This document shows, piece after piece, positions 19,196 to 28,164 of a DNA stretch of 64,000 bases (position 1 is the stretch's first letter; every line of letters starts with the position of its first letter). The DNA is from Nitrospira sp. (GTDB lineage: Bacteria > Nitrospirota > Nitrospiria > Nitrospirales > Nitrospiraceae). Location: NCBI GenBank assembly GCA_029194665.1, contig JARFXO010000007.1, forward strand, positions 1 to 64,000, given 5' to 3'. The notes below the pieces were generated by a model. The model was not told the origin of the DNA. It did no database searches and saw only the letters and a list, made by a program, of their open reading frames with translations. The position numbers and the translations under genes were made by a program.

Positions 19196-20143
19196 ATGAC
19201 CAAGCTTCGTGCCGGTGTCATCGGGGTTGGGCATCTGGGGCGACACCATGCGCGGCTCTATGCCACGCTGGCCGGCTCGACGTTGGTCGGCGTGGTCGAT
19301 CAGGACCCCGAACGGGCTCGACTCATCGCCGGTCGGCACAACGCACAGGTCTTCGACAGTCTCCCCGAACTCTTGAAGCAGGTCGATGTCGTGAGTGTTG
19401 CCGTCCCTACCTCCGCTCACTATTCTGTCGCCAAAGTCTGTCTTGAAGCCGGAAAACATGTTCTGATTGAGAAGCCCATCACCGTCCTTCCATCCGAGGC
19501 ACAGGAACTTGTGGACTTGGCGAAGGTCAAGGGGCGCTGGTTGCAAGTGGGCCATAGCGAGCGGTTCAATCCCATCATCCAGATGATGCTGCCGCATATC
19601 CAGCGGCCGGTGTTTTTCGAATGTCACCGGCTCGGTACGTACAATGAGCGGGGCACCGACGTCGATGTCGTGCTGGATCTGATGATTCACGATCTGGACC
19701 TGATCTTGTCCTTCAATCCAGGGCCGGTGGAAGAGGTGCGGGCTGCCGGAGTGCCGGTGCTCTCCTCAACCAGCGATATCGCGAATGCACGCATTCAATT
19801 TAGAAGCGGGTGTGTCGCCAATTTAACTGCGAGCCGAGTTTCTTTACATAGCATGAGGCGGTTGCGTCTGTTCCAGCGCGACAGTTATGTGTCGATGGAT
19901 TTTCAGTCCCGTCAGGGCATGATCGGCCGCCGGTCGGCTGAGCCGGGCCAAAAACCGAGGGTGGCCGTTGAAGAATTTAAAGCCGGCGACGCCGAGCCCC
20001 TAAAGTTACAACTTGAATCGTTTCTGCATGCGATCCGGACGGAATCATGCCCGGTGGTATCGGGCGAAGACGGGGCGGCCGCTCTGGAAGTTGGTCATCT
20101 GGTGCTGTCCGCAATCCAAGAGTTTCTGCAACGCAATGCATAG
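19196..20143 (+). CDS. Gfo/Idh/MocA-family oxidoreductase
   Basis: This 315-residue NAD(P)-dependent dehydrogenase has an N-terminal Rossmann motif (RAGVIGVGHLGRHHARLY), the family motif EKPI (HVLIEKPITV) and a C-terminal substrate domain with HDLDLIL. GAGG precedes the ATG at 19196. Its place between lpxI and lpxB suggests a sugar-nucleotide substrate. GnnA, which oxidises UDP-GlcNAc at C3 for 3-amino lipid A, is a family member found beside lpxA in some bacteria, but no GnnB aminotransferase is present here, so that role is speculative. Confidence 0.85.
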   Translation: MTKLRAGVIGVGHLGRHHARLYATLAGSTLVGVVDQDPERARLIAGRHNAQVFDSLPELLKQVDVVSVAVPTSAHYSVAKVCLEAGKHVLIEKPITVLPSEAQELVDLAKVKGRWLQVGHSERFNPIIQMMLPHIQRPVFFECHRLGTYNERGTDVDVVLDLMIHDLDLILSFNPGPVEEVRAAGVPVLSSTSDIANARIQFRSGCVANLTASRVSLHSMRRLRLFQRDSYVSMDFQSRQGMIGRRSAEPGQKPRVAVEEFKAGDAEPLKLQLESFLHAIRTESCPVVSGEDGAAALEVGHLVLSAIQEFLQRNA

Positions 20144-20226
20144 GCCGCCGCTTGCGGATCGGCGTGGCAGTCGCTTCGGCTTAGTCCATCGGATCGTCAT
20201 CACCGTCTGCATCTTCGTAGATCGTC

Positions 20227-21369
20227 ATGGCCCGTATCCTGATTATTTCCGGTGAAGCCTCCGGCGACCTTCACGGAGCCAATCTTGCCAAAGCGCTGAA
20301 ATCGCGCGATCCTCAGGTCTCGCTGGCAGGAATCGGTGGCCGCGCGATGGAGGCGGCCGGTGTGCGGTTGGTGGAGGAAATGGGGCGATTTGACGTCATT
20401 GGGATGGTCGGCCCCTTGGCGTTGCTGTCGATCATACGGCGGTTGATCACGATGCGGCGGTTATTCCGATCAAATCAATGGGACACGGTGGTGTTTATCG
20501 ATCATCCTGGACTCAATATGCGTCTTGCATATTTTGCCAAGGCGGCAGGCTTGCGGGTGGTGTACTATATCGCGCCACAGATTTGGGCCTGGGCGCCTTG
20601 GCGGATTCGGTGGATCAAACAGCGTGTCGATCACGCCCTGGTCATACTCCCGTTTGAGAAGCCCCTCTACGACAAGGCGGGTGTACGCTGTACGTTTGTC
20701 GGCCATCCTATATTGGATGCGGTCGCAGGACGGTACGATCGAAGGGAGTTACGCGGCACATTCGGTTTCTCCGATGACGAACGCGTGATTGCCTTGTTGC
20801 CGGGAAGCCGACCTCATGAGGTACAAGTATTGCTGCCGATCCTCATCGAGGCTGTGGAGAAATTGGCGCGCAGGGAACCCAAAACGAAGTTTATCCTGGC
20901 GCAGGCCTCCACCATACAGGATAATCTGTTGCAGCCCCTCCTGAGCCGAAGCCCCGTTCCTATCGCGCTGGTCAAGGAGCAGGCCGCCGAAGTGATGGCC
21001 TTGTCGGACCTTGTGCTGGTGGCTTCTGGTACGGCCACGCTGCAAGCGGCTGTGGTCGGCACTCCTATGGTGTTGTTTTATCGAACCACGCCGCTGACCT
21101 TTTGGTTTGCGAATGCGGTGATTCGTTTCGTCATTCGAGTCAAATGGATCGGGCTGGTCAATCTGGTGGCTGGTCGGACGATCGTGCCGGAGCTGATCCA
21201 ATCGGCTGCGACAGGGCAGCGATTGTATGAAGAGGCTCTTCGAATCTTGGACGATCGACCGGCGTACGATGAGATGAAACGGGAGTTGGCAAAGGTTCGG
21301 GCCGCTTTGGGCGAATCGGGTGCGTCAGCCAGAGCTGCGGAGGTGGTGTTGAAAGCATGTCAGGCTTAG
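20227..21369 (+). CDS. lpxB: Lipid-A-disaccharide synthase
   Basis: LpxB (GT19) joins lipid X to UDP-2,3-diacylglucosamine to make the lipid A disaccharide. The 380-residue protein has the N-terminal ISGEASGDLHGANLA motif, IDHPGLNMRLA, YYIAPQIWAWAPWRI, FVGHPILD, LLPGSRPHEV and the C-terminal ASGTATLQAA block, all in family order. It overlaps the following msbA gene by 13 bp, indicating coupling. Confidence 0.96.
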   Translation: MARILIISGEASGDLHGANLAKALKSRDPQVSLAGIGGRAMEAAGVRLVEEMGRFDVIGMVGPLALLSIIRRLITMRRLFRSNQWDTVVFIDHPGLNMRLAYFAKAAGLRVVYYIAPQIWAWAPWRIRWIKQRVDHALVILPFEKPLYDKAGVRCTFVGHPILDAVAGRYDRRELRGTFGFSDDERVIALLPGSRPHEVQVLLPILIEAVEKLARREPKTKFILAQASTIQDNLLQPLLSRSPVPIALVKEQAAEVMALSDLVLVASGTATLQAAVVGTPMVLFYRTTPLTFWFANAVIRFVIRVKWIGLVNLVAGRTIVPELIQSAATGQRLYEEALRILDDRPAYDEMKRELAKVRAALGESGASARAAEVVLKACQA

Positions 21370-23102
21370 AGCGATTCAAGAGGCTGATGAGTTATGTGAA
21401 GCCGTACCGTATGCGGTTCTTGGCGGCCTTCGTCTGCTCAGGTTTGGTGGCACTACTCAGTGGGGCCTATGCCTGGCTTGCACGCCCGGTTTTGGACGAT
21501 ATCTTCATCCAGAAAAATGAACAGATGTTGCTGGTCCTGCCCCTGGCGCTCCTGGCGGTCGCAACGCTCAAGGCGCTCTTCAGCTACGGCGTGGGATATT
21601 TGATGGCCTATGTCGGCAACGGGGTCGTGGCGGACATCCGACAGCAATTGTTTCAACAGCTGATGCGACTGTCTGTCGGATTTCATGACGCCAATACATC
21701 GGGACGTCTGGTCTCGAGGGTCGTGAACGATGTGGGGATGATGGCAAATGCCGCATCGAGCGTCGTCAAGGATATTTTCCAGAACGGGCTCACGTTTCTG
21801 GCGATGGTGGGCGTCATCATCTATCAGAATTGGAGGTTGGCGGCGATCTCTCTGGTTGTGATCCCGCTGTCGGCACTGACGATGGTACGGGTGGGAAAGC
21901 GATTGAAGCGGCTGGCGACCAGCGGACAGGAGCAAATGGGGGACATGGCCTCAACGCTCCAAGAAACGTTCGCGGGTATCCGAGTCGTGAAAGCGTTCGG
22001 GCGGGAGGAGGCGGAGGCTGAACGATTCAAGGAGCGAAACCAGACCTTTCTCTCGACCACGTTGAAGTCCAACCAGGTCTGGTCGCTCGGCCACTCGCAT
22101 ATGGAAATCATCGGGGTGATCGGTGTCGCGACCATTATTTGGTACGGAGGCTATCTGGTTATTCATGAGGCGATGACTCCCGGCGCCTTTTTCTCGTTCC
22201 TGGCGGCGATGTTTATGGCCTATACCCCGATCAAAAAACTATCGGGCGCCAACAATTTGATTCAACAGGCGCTGGCGGCGGCTGAACGGGTCTTCGACGT
22301 GTTGGACTTGGAAACCGAGCAGTCTCAGAACCGCGGTACGGTCCCGCTGGCTGGGATCAAACGAGCCATCGAATTTCAGAGCGTCTCCCTGCGGTATGAG
22401 AATCAGACGGCCCCGGCTCTGACCGATGTGGATCTCACGATTAAGCCCGGCGAAGTGATTGCGCTCGTCGGCAGCAGCGGGAGCGGAAAGACCACATTGG
22501 TCAGTTTGCTGCCTCGTTTCTATGAACCGACCGTGGGAGGCATTTACATAGACGGGATTCCATTGACCTCATACGAGTTACAATCGCTGAGGGCGCATAT
22601 CGGAACCGTTTCGCAAGAAATCGTCTTATTCGATGATACCGTCCGAAACAATATCGCGTTCGGAAGGACCGGCGCTGGCCAGGCCGACGTCGAGCAGGCG
22701 GCGAAATCGGCCTATGCCCACGACTTTATTCTCCGCTTGCCGGAAGGATACGATACGATTATCGGGGAACGCGGCCTCAAGTTATCGGGCGGCGAGCGAC
22801 AACGTCTCGCGATCGCTCGCGCCATTCTTCGTGACCCGCCGCTTCTGATCCTCGATGAAGCGACATCGGCACTCGACACCGAATCAGAACGGATCGTACA
22901 GTTGGCTTTGGGCAATTTGATGAAAAATCGAACCACCCTGGTGATTGCACATCGGCTCTCGACCATTCAAAACGCGGATCGAATCATCGTCTTGGATCGA
23001 GGGGCTGTCGTGGAAATGGGCTCTCATGAGGAACTGCTTCGGCAGGGAGGGGTCTATCATCGCCTGCATGCTATGCAATTCCAGGATATGACCAATGTGT
23101 GA
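21357..23102 (+). CDS. msbA: Lipid A export ABC transporter MsbA
   Basis: The 581-residue protein is a full half-transporter: six transmembrane helices in the first 310 residues and an ATPase domain with Walker A (GSSGSGKTT), signature (LSGGERQRLAIARA), Walker B (LLILDEATSALD) and switch His (AHRLST). In the family it flips core-lipid A across the inner membrane. Placement between lpxB and waaA supports MsbA over a general multidrug exporter. It overlaps lpxB. Confidence 0.93.
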   Translation: MSGLERFKRLMSYVKPYRMRFLAAFVCSGLVALLSGAYAWLARPVLDDIFIQKNEQMLLVLPLALLAVATLKALFSYGVGYLMAYVGNGVVADIRQQLFQQLMRLSVGFHDANTSGRLVSRVVNDVGMMANAASSVVKDIFQNGLTFLAMVGVIIYQNWRLAAISLVVIPLSALTMVRVGKRLKRLATSGQEQMGDMASTLQETFAGIRVVKAFGREEAEAERFKERNQTFLSTTLKSNQVWSLGHSHMEIIGVIGVATIIWYGGYLVIHEAMTPGAFFSFLAAMFMAYTPIKKLSGANNLIQQALAAAERVFDVLDLETEQSQNRGTVPLAGIKRAIEFQSVSLRYENQTAPALTDVDLTIKPGEVIALVGSSGSGKTTLVSLLPRFYEPTVGGIYIDGIPLTSYELQSLRAHIGTVSQEIVLFDDTVRNNIAFGRTGAGQADVEQAAKSAYAHDFILRLPEGYDTIIGERGLKLSGGERQRLAIARAILRDPPLLILDEATSALDTESERIVQLALGNLMKNRTTLVIAHRLSTIQNADRIIVLDRGAVVEMGSHEELLRQGGVYHRLHAMQFQDMTNV

Positions 23103-23118
23103 TGATGTGAGGTCCTGA

Positions 23119-23807
23119 GTGCTGAGGGCTGAGGGTGGAAAAAGCCTGAAGAAGCGCGCCGAACAGTGGGTGAAATTCTCTCTGCTGCCGCCGGTCGGAG
23201 CCGTTGCCATTCGCACCCTCGCACGGTCGATGCGTTGGGAGACTCGCGGTCACGAGGCGCTCGATGGGTTGTATCGTGAAGGGCAGAACGTCATTTTCGC
23301 GTTTTGGCATGCCCAGCAATTGATGACTCCGATCGGTTATCGAGGAAGAGGTTTGCACGTGCTCATCAGCCGACATGGAGACGGGGAAATCATCGCTCGC
23401 ATCGCTGCAAGATTCGGCCACGAAGCTGTTCGCGGGTCGAGTACGCGTGGAGGGGCCGGCGCGCTTCGGGCCATGATTAGGCTTGCAAGGTCCGGTCGGG
23501 ATCTCGTGGTGACTCCCGATGGCCCCAAGGGGCCGCGTCATGTCGCAAAGCTCGGCGTGATTCATCTGGCCAAGGCGACAGGCCTTCCCATCGTGCCGGC
23601 TGCCTTTGCCTGTTCAAAAAAAAACTCTTTGCGAGCTGGGATCGCTACATGGTCCCATACCCGTTTTCCAGAGGCCTCTTTCTTTATGGGAATCCGCTCT
23701 GGATCTCGCGTGAAGCCGATGAAGCCTCACTCGAGGCGGCTCGCTTGGAGCTTGAGACGATCCTCAATCGCCTGACGGATCAAGCGGAACAAGACGTCGT
23801 TCGTTAA
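23119..23807 (+). CDS. DUF374 lysophospholipid/lipid A acyltransferase, frameshifted at A9
   Basis: The protein matches the DUF374 acyltransferase family: FAFWHAQQLM (HxxxxD-like block), ISRHGDGEIIARIAARFG, GSSTRGGAGALRAM and VVTPDGPKGPRHVAK. As read in one frame it ends at 23775 with a C-terminus unlike the family. After the nine-A run (23616-23624) the minus-one frame continues as LFASWDRYMVPYPFSRGLFL and stops at 23807, giving about 229 residues with a normal C-terminus. The gene is therefore frameshifted, mis-sequenced or decoded by slippage. Its position between msbA and waaA suggests a late acyltransferase of lipid A; some Epsilonproteobacterial late acyltransferases (LpxJ) fall in this type of family, which I recall rather than can verify. 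Confidence 0.8.
23616..23624 (+). other. A9 slippery run at the frameshift
   Basis: Nine consecutive A residues lie in frame as TCA AAA AAA AAC. They contain two overlapping X_XXY_YYZ heptamers, A_AAA_AAA (23616-23622) and A_AAA_AAC (23619-23625), the latter ideal for minus-one ribosomal slippage. Either an extra A in the transcript or a minus-one shift restores the family-typical C-terminus. Confidence 0.75.
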
Positions 23808-23886
23808 CCGTCATGCGCAGCTCAGAGGCGGCGTTTCGGATTATTCTACGCTTGACCCATGACGAGTGGCGGTCAGCGGTCTTTTC

Positions 23887-25224
23887 ATGTGGAAGATTCT
23901 CTATAACATCTGCCTACTTCTTGCGGCACCTGTGATTGTGGGCGTCCTCCTAGCCAAGCCACGTTGCAGACCGGGATTTTTCCAGCGGATGGGCCTGCAG
24001 GTCCACTCTTCAGACTGCGGTGGGTCGCAGCAGCCGCTTATTTGGGTACACGCAGTGTCGCTCGGTGAAGTGGTGGCGGCAGCACCGCTCGTGAAGGCGC
24101 TGCACGAGCGCCATCCGGAGTTTCGCTACATTGTGACGACGGTGACTGAGACCGGACGTGAGGCGGTCGAACAACGTTTAGGGGGCATCGCCGAACACAG
24201 ATACGCTCCGCTGGATTTTCCTTGGGCCGTGGCAAGTATGGTTCGGCGCCTGCGCCCAATGCTCTATCTGTTCGTCGAGACCGAAATATGGCCCAACTTA
24301 CTGTGGACATTACGAGATCAGGATGTGCCCTCTGTATTGGTGAATGGGCGGCTGTCTTCCCGGTCCTTTCGCCGTCAGGATTTGCCTATGATTCGGTCCT
24401 TCTATCGCTCCGTGCTTCAGACATTGACGCTCTGTCTGATGCAAACCGATAGGGATGGGGATCGTCTGGTTGCATTGGGGGCCGACCCGAAGCGGGTTCA
24501 CGTGACCGGCAATATCAAGTTCGATCAACCGCTGCCGGACGTTCGATCCGAGGAGTCGCTCCGCGGAAGCTTCGGGATCCATGGGCAGGAACAGTTGATT
24601 CTCGCCGGCAGTACGCATCCCGGCGAAGAGGAGCTGTTGGTTTCGGCCTATCGACAGATCGTGAAGACCTATCCCTCAACGGTGTTGATGTTGGCGCCGC
24701 GCCATATCGAGCGGACTGAACGACTCGAAGCGACGGTTCGAGAAGCCGGATTGGTCGTCCAGCGGAGGAGTCGGATTCAAGAGAAGCGATCCGGGCCACG
24801 CGTGGTCATTTTGGATACCAGAGGAGAGTTGTCTCGCGCCTATCGAGAAGCTGTCGTGGCGTTTGTAGGCGGGACTCTGGTTCCCGTCGGAGGACACAAT
24901 TTATTGGAACCGGCCGTGTGGGGCACACCCGTTATGTTTGGGCCCCACACAGACCATTGTGCGGAGGTCGCGACGCTCTTGTCCAAAGCAGGAGGAGGTC
25001 GACGAGTGACGGGAGAAAAGGATCTTGTCGCCTCTCTTGAAGAATGGCTGGGTCGGCCTGAAGCTCGATATCGGGTAGGCCAGGCTGCAAGGCAGGCGGT
25101 GCTGGACAATCAAGGCGCACTGACACGGAGTCTGGAGTTCATTGAAACCTGTCTCCTTGCAGCTCCTTCGTATTCCGGCTCCTGTGTTGCAACAGGGCCG
25201 GGACCTCTTATGGCCAAACATTAA
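23887..25224 (+). CDS. waaA: 3-deoxy-D-manno-octulosonic acid transferase
   Basis: WaaA/KdtA attaches Kdo from CMP-Kdo to lipid A precursor. From the ATG at 23887 the protein has 445 residues: an N-terminal membrane-associating helix (WKILYNICLLLAAPVIVGVL), the catalytic Glu61 in AVSLGEVVAAAPLV, FVETEIWPNLL, VNGRLSSRS, the GNIKFD motif, AGSTHPGEEE and the C-terminal GGHNLLEPA. An in-frame GTG at 23866 is an alternative start. One or two Kdo residues may be added; sequence does not decide. The start of lpxK lies just after its stop. Confidence 0.95.
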   Translation: MWKILYNICLLLAAPVIVGVLLAKPRCRPGFFQRMGLQVHSSDCGGSQQPLIWVHAVSLGEVVAAAPLVKALHERHPEFRYIVTTVTETGREAVEQRLGGIAEHRYAPLDFPWAVASMVRRLRPMLYLFVETEIWPNLLWTLRDQDVPSVLVNGRLSSRSFRRQDLPMIRSFYRSVLQTLTLCLMQTDRDGDRLVALGADPKRVHVTGNIKFDQPLPDVRSEESLRGSFGIHGQEQLILAGSTHPGEEELLVSAYRQIVKTYPSTVLMLAPRHIERTERLEATVREAGLVVQRRSRIQEKRSGPRVVILDTRGELSRAYREAVVAFVGGTLVPVGGHNLLEPAVWGTPVMFGPHTDHCAEVATLLSKAGGGRRVTGEKDLVASLEEWLGRPEARYRVGQAARQAVLDNQGALTRSLEFIETCLLAAPSYSGSCVATGPGPLMAKH

Positions 25225-25225
25225 C

Positions 25226-26299
25226 ATGGCATTCTTGCAGCCTGGACAACCGGTCCGTAAAGGGCTTTACTGGGTTGCTGGGCTGTACGGCCTGATCATC
25301 CGGTTTCGGCTGTGGTGTTATCGGAAGGGGTGGCTCAGTACCACGCGGCTGCCCTGTCCTGTGGTGAGCGTGGGCAATCTTACGGTCGGGGGGACAGGAA
25401 AAACCCCCATCGTCATTCTCCTGACGGGCCGGCTGTCGGCCAAAGGGCGGAGAGTGGCGATCTTGAGCCGGGGATACAAACGGACGAGTGGGGTACGGCA
25501 ACTTCTCGTCTCTGATGGTTCTCGAATCGTAGCTGGCCCATTGGAAGCGGGGGATGAGCCATTCCTCATGGCGCAACGTTGCCCCCACGCCATTGTGGCG
25601 GTGGGAGCCGATCGGGTCGCGCTTGGTCGGTGGGTGTTGGATCGGTATCCAGTCGACTGCATCGTTCTAGATGACGGCTTCCAACATCGTGCACTTCACC
25701 GTGATGTCGATCTTGTGTTGCTGGATGCCACCGATGCCCCAGGACTTGATGCGCTGCTTCCGGCCGGCAGACTGCGGGAACCCTTGACGGAGCTTGGTCG
25801 AGCCAGTGCGATTGTGATTACCCGTGCCGATTCGCGTCATGATGTGGATGCGATCTATAGCAGATTGCGAACGATCTCATGCCTACCCGAAGACGCCGTT
25901 GAAGTTGTGTTCCAACCGGAGTCCGTCAGGTCGCTCGTTTCGGGTGAGCCGCAACCGGTTGAATGGTGTCGAAGAAAAAAAACGTGGTTGGTCAGCGGTA
26001 TAGGGAATAGCCGATCATTCCGTCGATCAGCCGAATCGATGGAGGTTGAGGTCCTGGGTGAGACTGCCTTTGAAGATCATCATGGCTATCAGCACAGCGA
26101 CATTGAGCGGATTCGTGCCAATCTACAGGGCACCGGCGGCGAGATCGTTCTGACGACTGAGAAGGACGGAGGGAAGCTGCTCCCCTTGCTCACTCCAAGC
26201 GACCCTTGGTGGATGCTTCGCCTTGGGACGAAAGTCGTGCGTGGAGAAGAGCGGCTGCACAGGTTAATCGATGGGACGTTACAGGGTGAGGTAGAATAA
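25226..26299 (+). CDS. lpxK: Tetraacyldisaccharide 4'-kinase
   Basis: LpxK phosphorylates the 4' position of the lipid A disaccharide. From the ATG at 25226 it has 357 residues, with a membrane-associated N-terminal segment (GLYWVAGLYGLIIRF), the P-loop VGNLTVGGTGKTP (about 49-61), LSRGYKR, GDEPFLMAQ, the DDGFQHRAL block and a C-terminal LTTEKDGGKL. A TTG at 25142 would add 28 residues but would overlap waaA. The order waaA-lpxK fits final lipid A assembly. Confidence 0.93.
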   Translation: MAFLQPGQPVRKGLYWVAGLYGLIIRFRLWCYRKGWLSTTRLPCPVVSVGNLTVGGTGKTPIVILLTGRLSAKGRRVAILSRGYKRTSGVRQLLVSDGSRIVAGPLEAGDEPFLMAQRCPHAIVAVGADRVALGRWVLDRYPVDCIVLDDGFQHRALHRDVDLVLLDATDAPGLDALLPAGRLREPLTELGRASAIVITRADSRHDVDAIYSRLRTISCLPEDAVEVVFQPESVRSLVSGEPQPVEWCRRKKTWLVSGIGNSRSFRRSAESMEVEVLGETAFEDHHGYQHSDIERIRANLQGTGGEIVLTTEKDGGKLLPLLTPSDPWWMLRLGTKVVRGEERLHRLIDGTLQGEVE

Positions 26300-26309
26300 G
26301 TGGACTCTC

Positions 26310-28043
26310 GTGCGTAAGAATTTGCCTCGCAAAATCCTGGTGCGGGCGCCGAATTGGATCGGCGACGCCGTCATGTGCGAGCCGGCTGTCCGTGGGCTGC
26401 GGTCTCTGTTCCCTGAGGCCGAGCTGACCATGCTTGCCAAACCTGCCATCGCAGAGCTGTTCAACGCCCACCCGGGGGTTAATTACGTGCTGCGGTACGA
26501 TGACAAGGGAGCGCATGCGGGAATGTCGGGAAAGTGGTCGCTCGCCGGTACCTTGCGACGGCATCGTTTCGATTTGGCGGTACTGTTTCAGAACGCGTTC
26601 GAAGCCGCATTCCTTGCGTGGCTCGCCGGCATCCCACGACGATATGGCTATGCAACCGATGGGAGAGTCCTATTTCTGACCGAACCGGTGGCCGTTGCGA
26701 AAGGCCCTGTTCCGGTACATCAAGTCGAGTACTACTGGAATTTATTGCGACCATTGGGACTGGCTGGTGGAGCCACTCTTCCTACGCTGCTCGTTTCGAC
26801 AGACGAGGATCGAACGGTCGATGTGCGGCTTGCCTCGGTCGGTATCTCCTCGTCGGACATCATGCTCGGGATCAACCCCGGCTCAATCTATGGCAGCGCC
26901 AAGCGGTGGTTGTCAGACCGATTTGCCGAAGTCGCGAAGCGACTTGTGCGGCGATTGGAACAGACTGAGAACGCGCAAGTTGCAGTGGTCATTCTTGGAG
27001 CAAAGGGAGAGGAACCGCTGGGGAAGGATATTGCCGCTCAGCTCGGCGGGCGATCGGCAGTCCTATCCGGTACGACGACCATTCGGGAACTCATGGCGGT
27101 GGTGAAGCGTTGTCGCCTGCTGATTACGAACGATACAGGGCCGATGCATATTGCGGCGGCTTTTGGTGTGCCGGTTGTGGCGGTATTCGGTCCCACGGAT
27201 TGGCGCACCACTGCTCCCTATGGGCAAGAACGGTCGATCGTGCGGGAAGCCGTAGACTGTGCGCCCTGCCTCCTCAGGGAATGTCCGATCGATCACCGTT
27301 GTATGACTCGCGTCTCCGTTGACCGGGTCTATGAAGCGGCAGTGCAACAGATCGCAGGTTCATCCGGCGTATCTCGTTTGGCTGGGACGAAGGTGCAGGA
27401 CGCGGAGAGAGTGATTCAGACAAACCAGACGGACCAAACGAACATGCTTTCCGGCTACACCATCTTTCTCGATCGAGACGGAACGCTCAACCCCGATCCC
27501 GGCTATATCAAGTCCACCGATCAGTTTGAGCTGTTCCCAGGGGTGCCTGAGGCGCTCGCCAGGTTGAAGCGGGCCGGTGCCAGATTGATCGCCGTCACCA
27601 ATCAATCGGGGATCGCGCGGGGATTCTTGACGCGCGATGACCTCGATGCCGTGCACACGAAGCTACAGTGTCTTCTCGCTGCTGCAGGTGCGTCACTCGA
27701 TGCGATCTATTTCTGTCCTCACCATCCTGACGACGGTTGCGACTGTCGAAAGCCGAACCGTGGGATGATCGACCAAGCCGTGCAAGAACGGCAGGTGAAT
27801 CTTGATCGAGCCTACGTGATCGGCGATCACATCCGCGATATTGAGTTGGCGAAGCGTATCGGGGCGCGAAGTGTTTTGGTGACGACTGGAGTCGTTCCCC
27901 GGGAGGAAGGAGAAAGGCTGAAAGTCTCAGGGGCGGCGCCAGATTGGATCGCCGCTTCGTTGACGGAGGCTGTCGATTGGCTCTTGTCTGATGTCAGCCG
28001 GTTGTCCGCACCGATCGGCGCGCGTCAGGTCACGCATCCGTGA
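26310..28043 (+). CDS. Heptosyltransferase II fused to heptose-bisphosphate phosphatase (WaaF-GmhB)
   Basis: The 577-residue protein has two domains. Residues 1-350 are a GT9 heptosyltransferase (APNWIGDAVMCEPAV, NPGSIYGSAKRW, ITNDTGPMHIAAAFGVPVV), resembling WaaF, which adds the second core heptose. Residues about 382-560 are a HAD phosphatase like GmhB: nucleophile motif FLDRDGTLN (Asp388, Asp390), TNQSGIARG and a zinc loop with Cys469, His471, Cys477, Cys479. GmhB removes the 7-phosphate of heptose bisphosphate during ADP-heptose synthesis. A Gln/Thr-rich linker (about 370-380) joins them. Both catalytic sets look intact, so donor synthesis and transfer are combined. Confidence 0.9.
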   Translation: MRKNLPRKILVRAPNWIGDAVMCEPAVRGLRSLFPEAELTMLAKPAIAELFNAHPGVNYVLRYDDKGAHAGMSGKWSLAGTLRRHRFDLAVLFQNAFEAAFLAWLAGIPRRYGYATDGRVLFLTEPVAVAKGPVPVHQVEYYWNLLRPLGLAGGATLPTLLVSTDEDRTVDVRLASVGISSSDIMLGINPGSIYGSAKRWLSDRFAEVAKRLVRRLEQTENAQVAVVILGAKGEEPLGKDIAAQLGGRSAVLSGTTTIRELMAVVKRCRLLITNDTGPMHIAAAFGVPVVAVFGPTDWRTTAPYGQERSIVREAVDCAPCLLRECPIDHRCMTRVSVDRVYEAAVQQIAGSSGVSRLAGTKVQDAERVIQTNQTDQTNMLSGYTIFLDRDGTLNPDPGYIKSTDQFELFPGVPEALARLKRAGARLIAVTNQSGIARGFLTRDDLDAVHTKLQCLLAAAGASLDAIYFCPHHPDDGCDCRKPNRGMIDQAVQERQVNLDRAYVIGDHIRDIELAKRIGARSVLVTTGVVPREEGERLKVSGAAPDWIAASLTEAVDWLLSDVSRLSAPIGARQVTHP

Positions 28044-28164
28044 GCACGGATGGAGATGGAGAGGCGCTATTCGGTCCGGCTTGTGTCGACTGAAGAGCCG
28101 GCGTAAGTTGTGTCAGCGGCGATGTGACGAAGGAGTTGGCGGTGTTGTTCGGGGAGAGAGGAGG

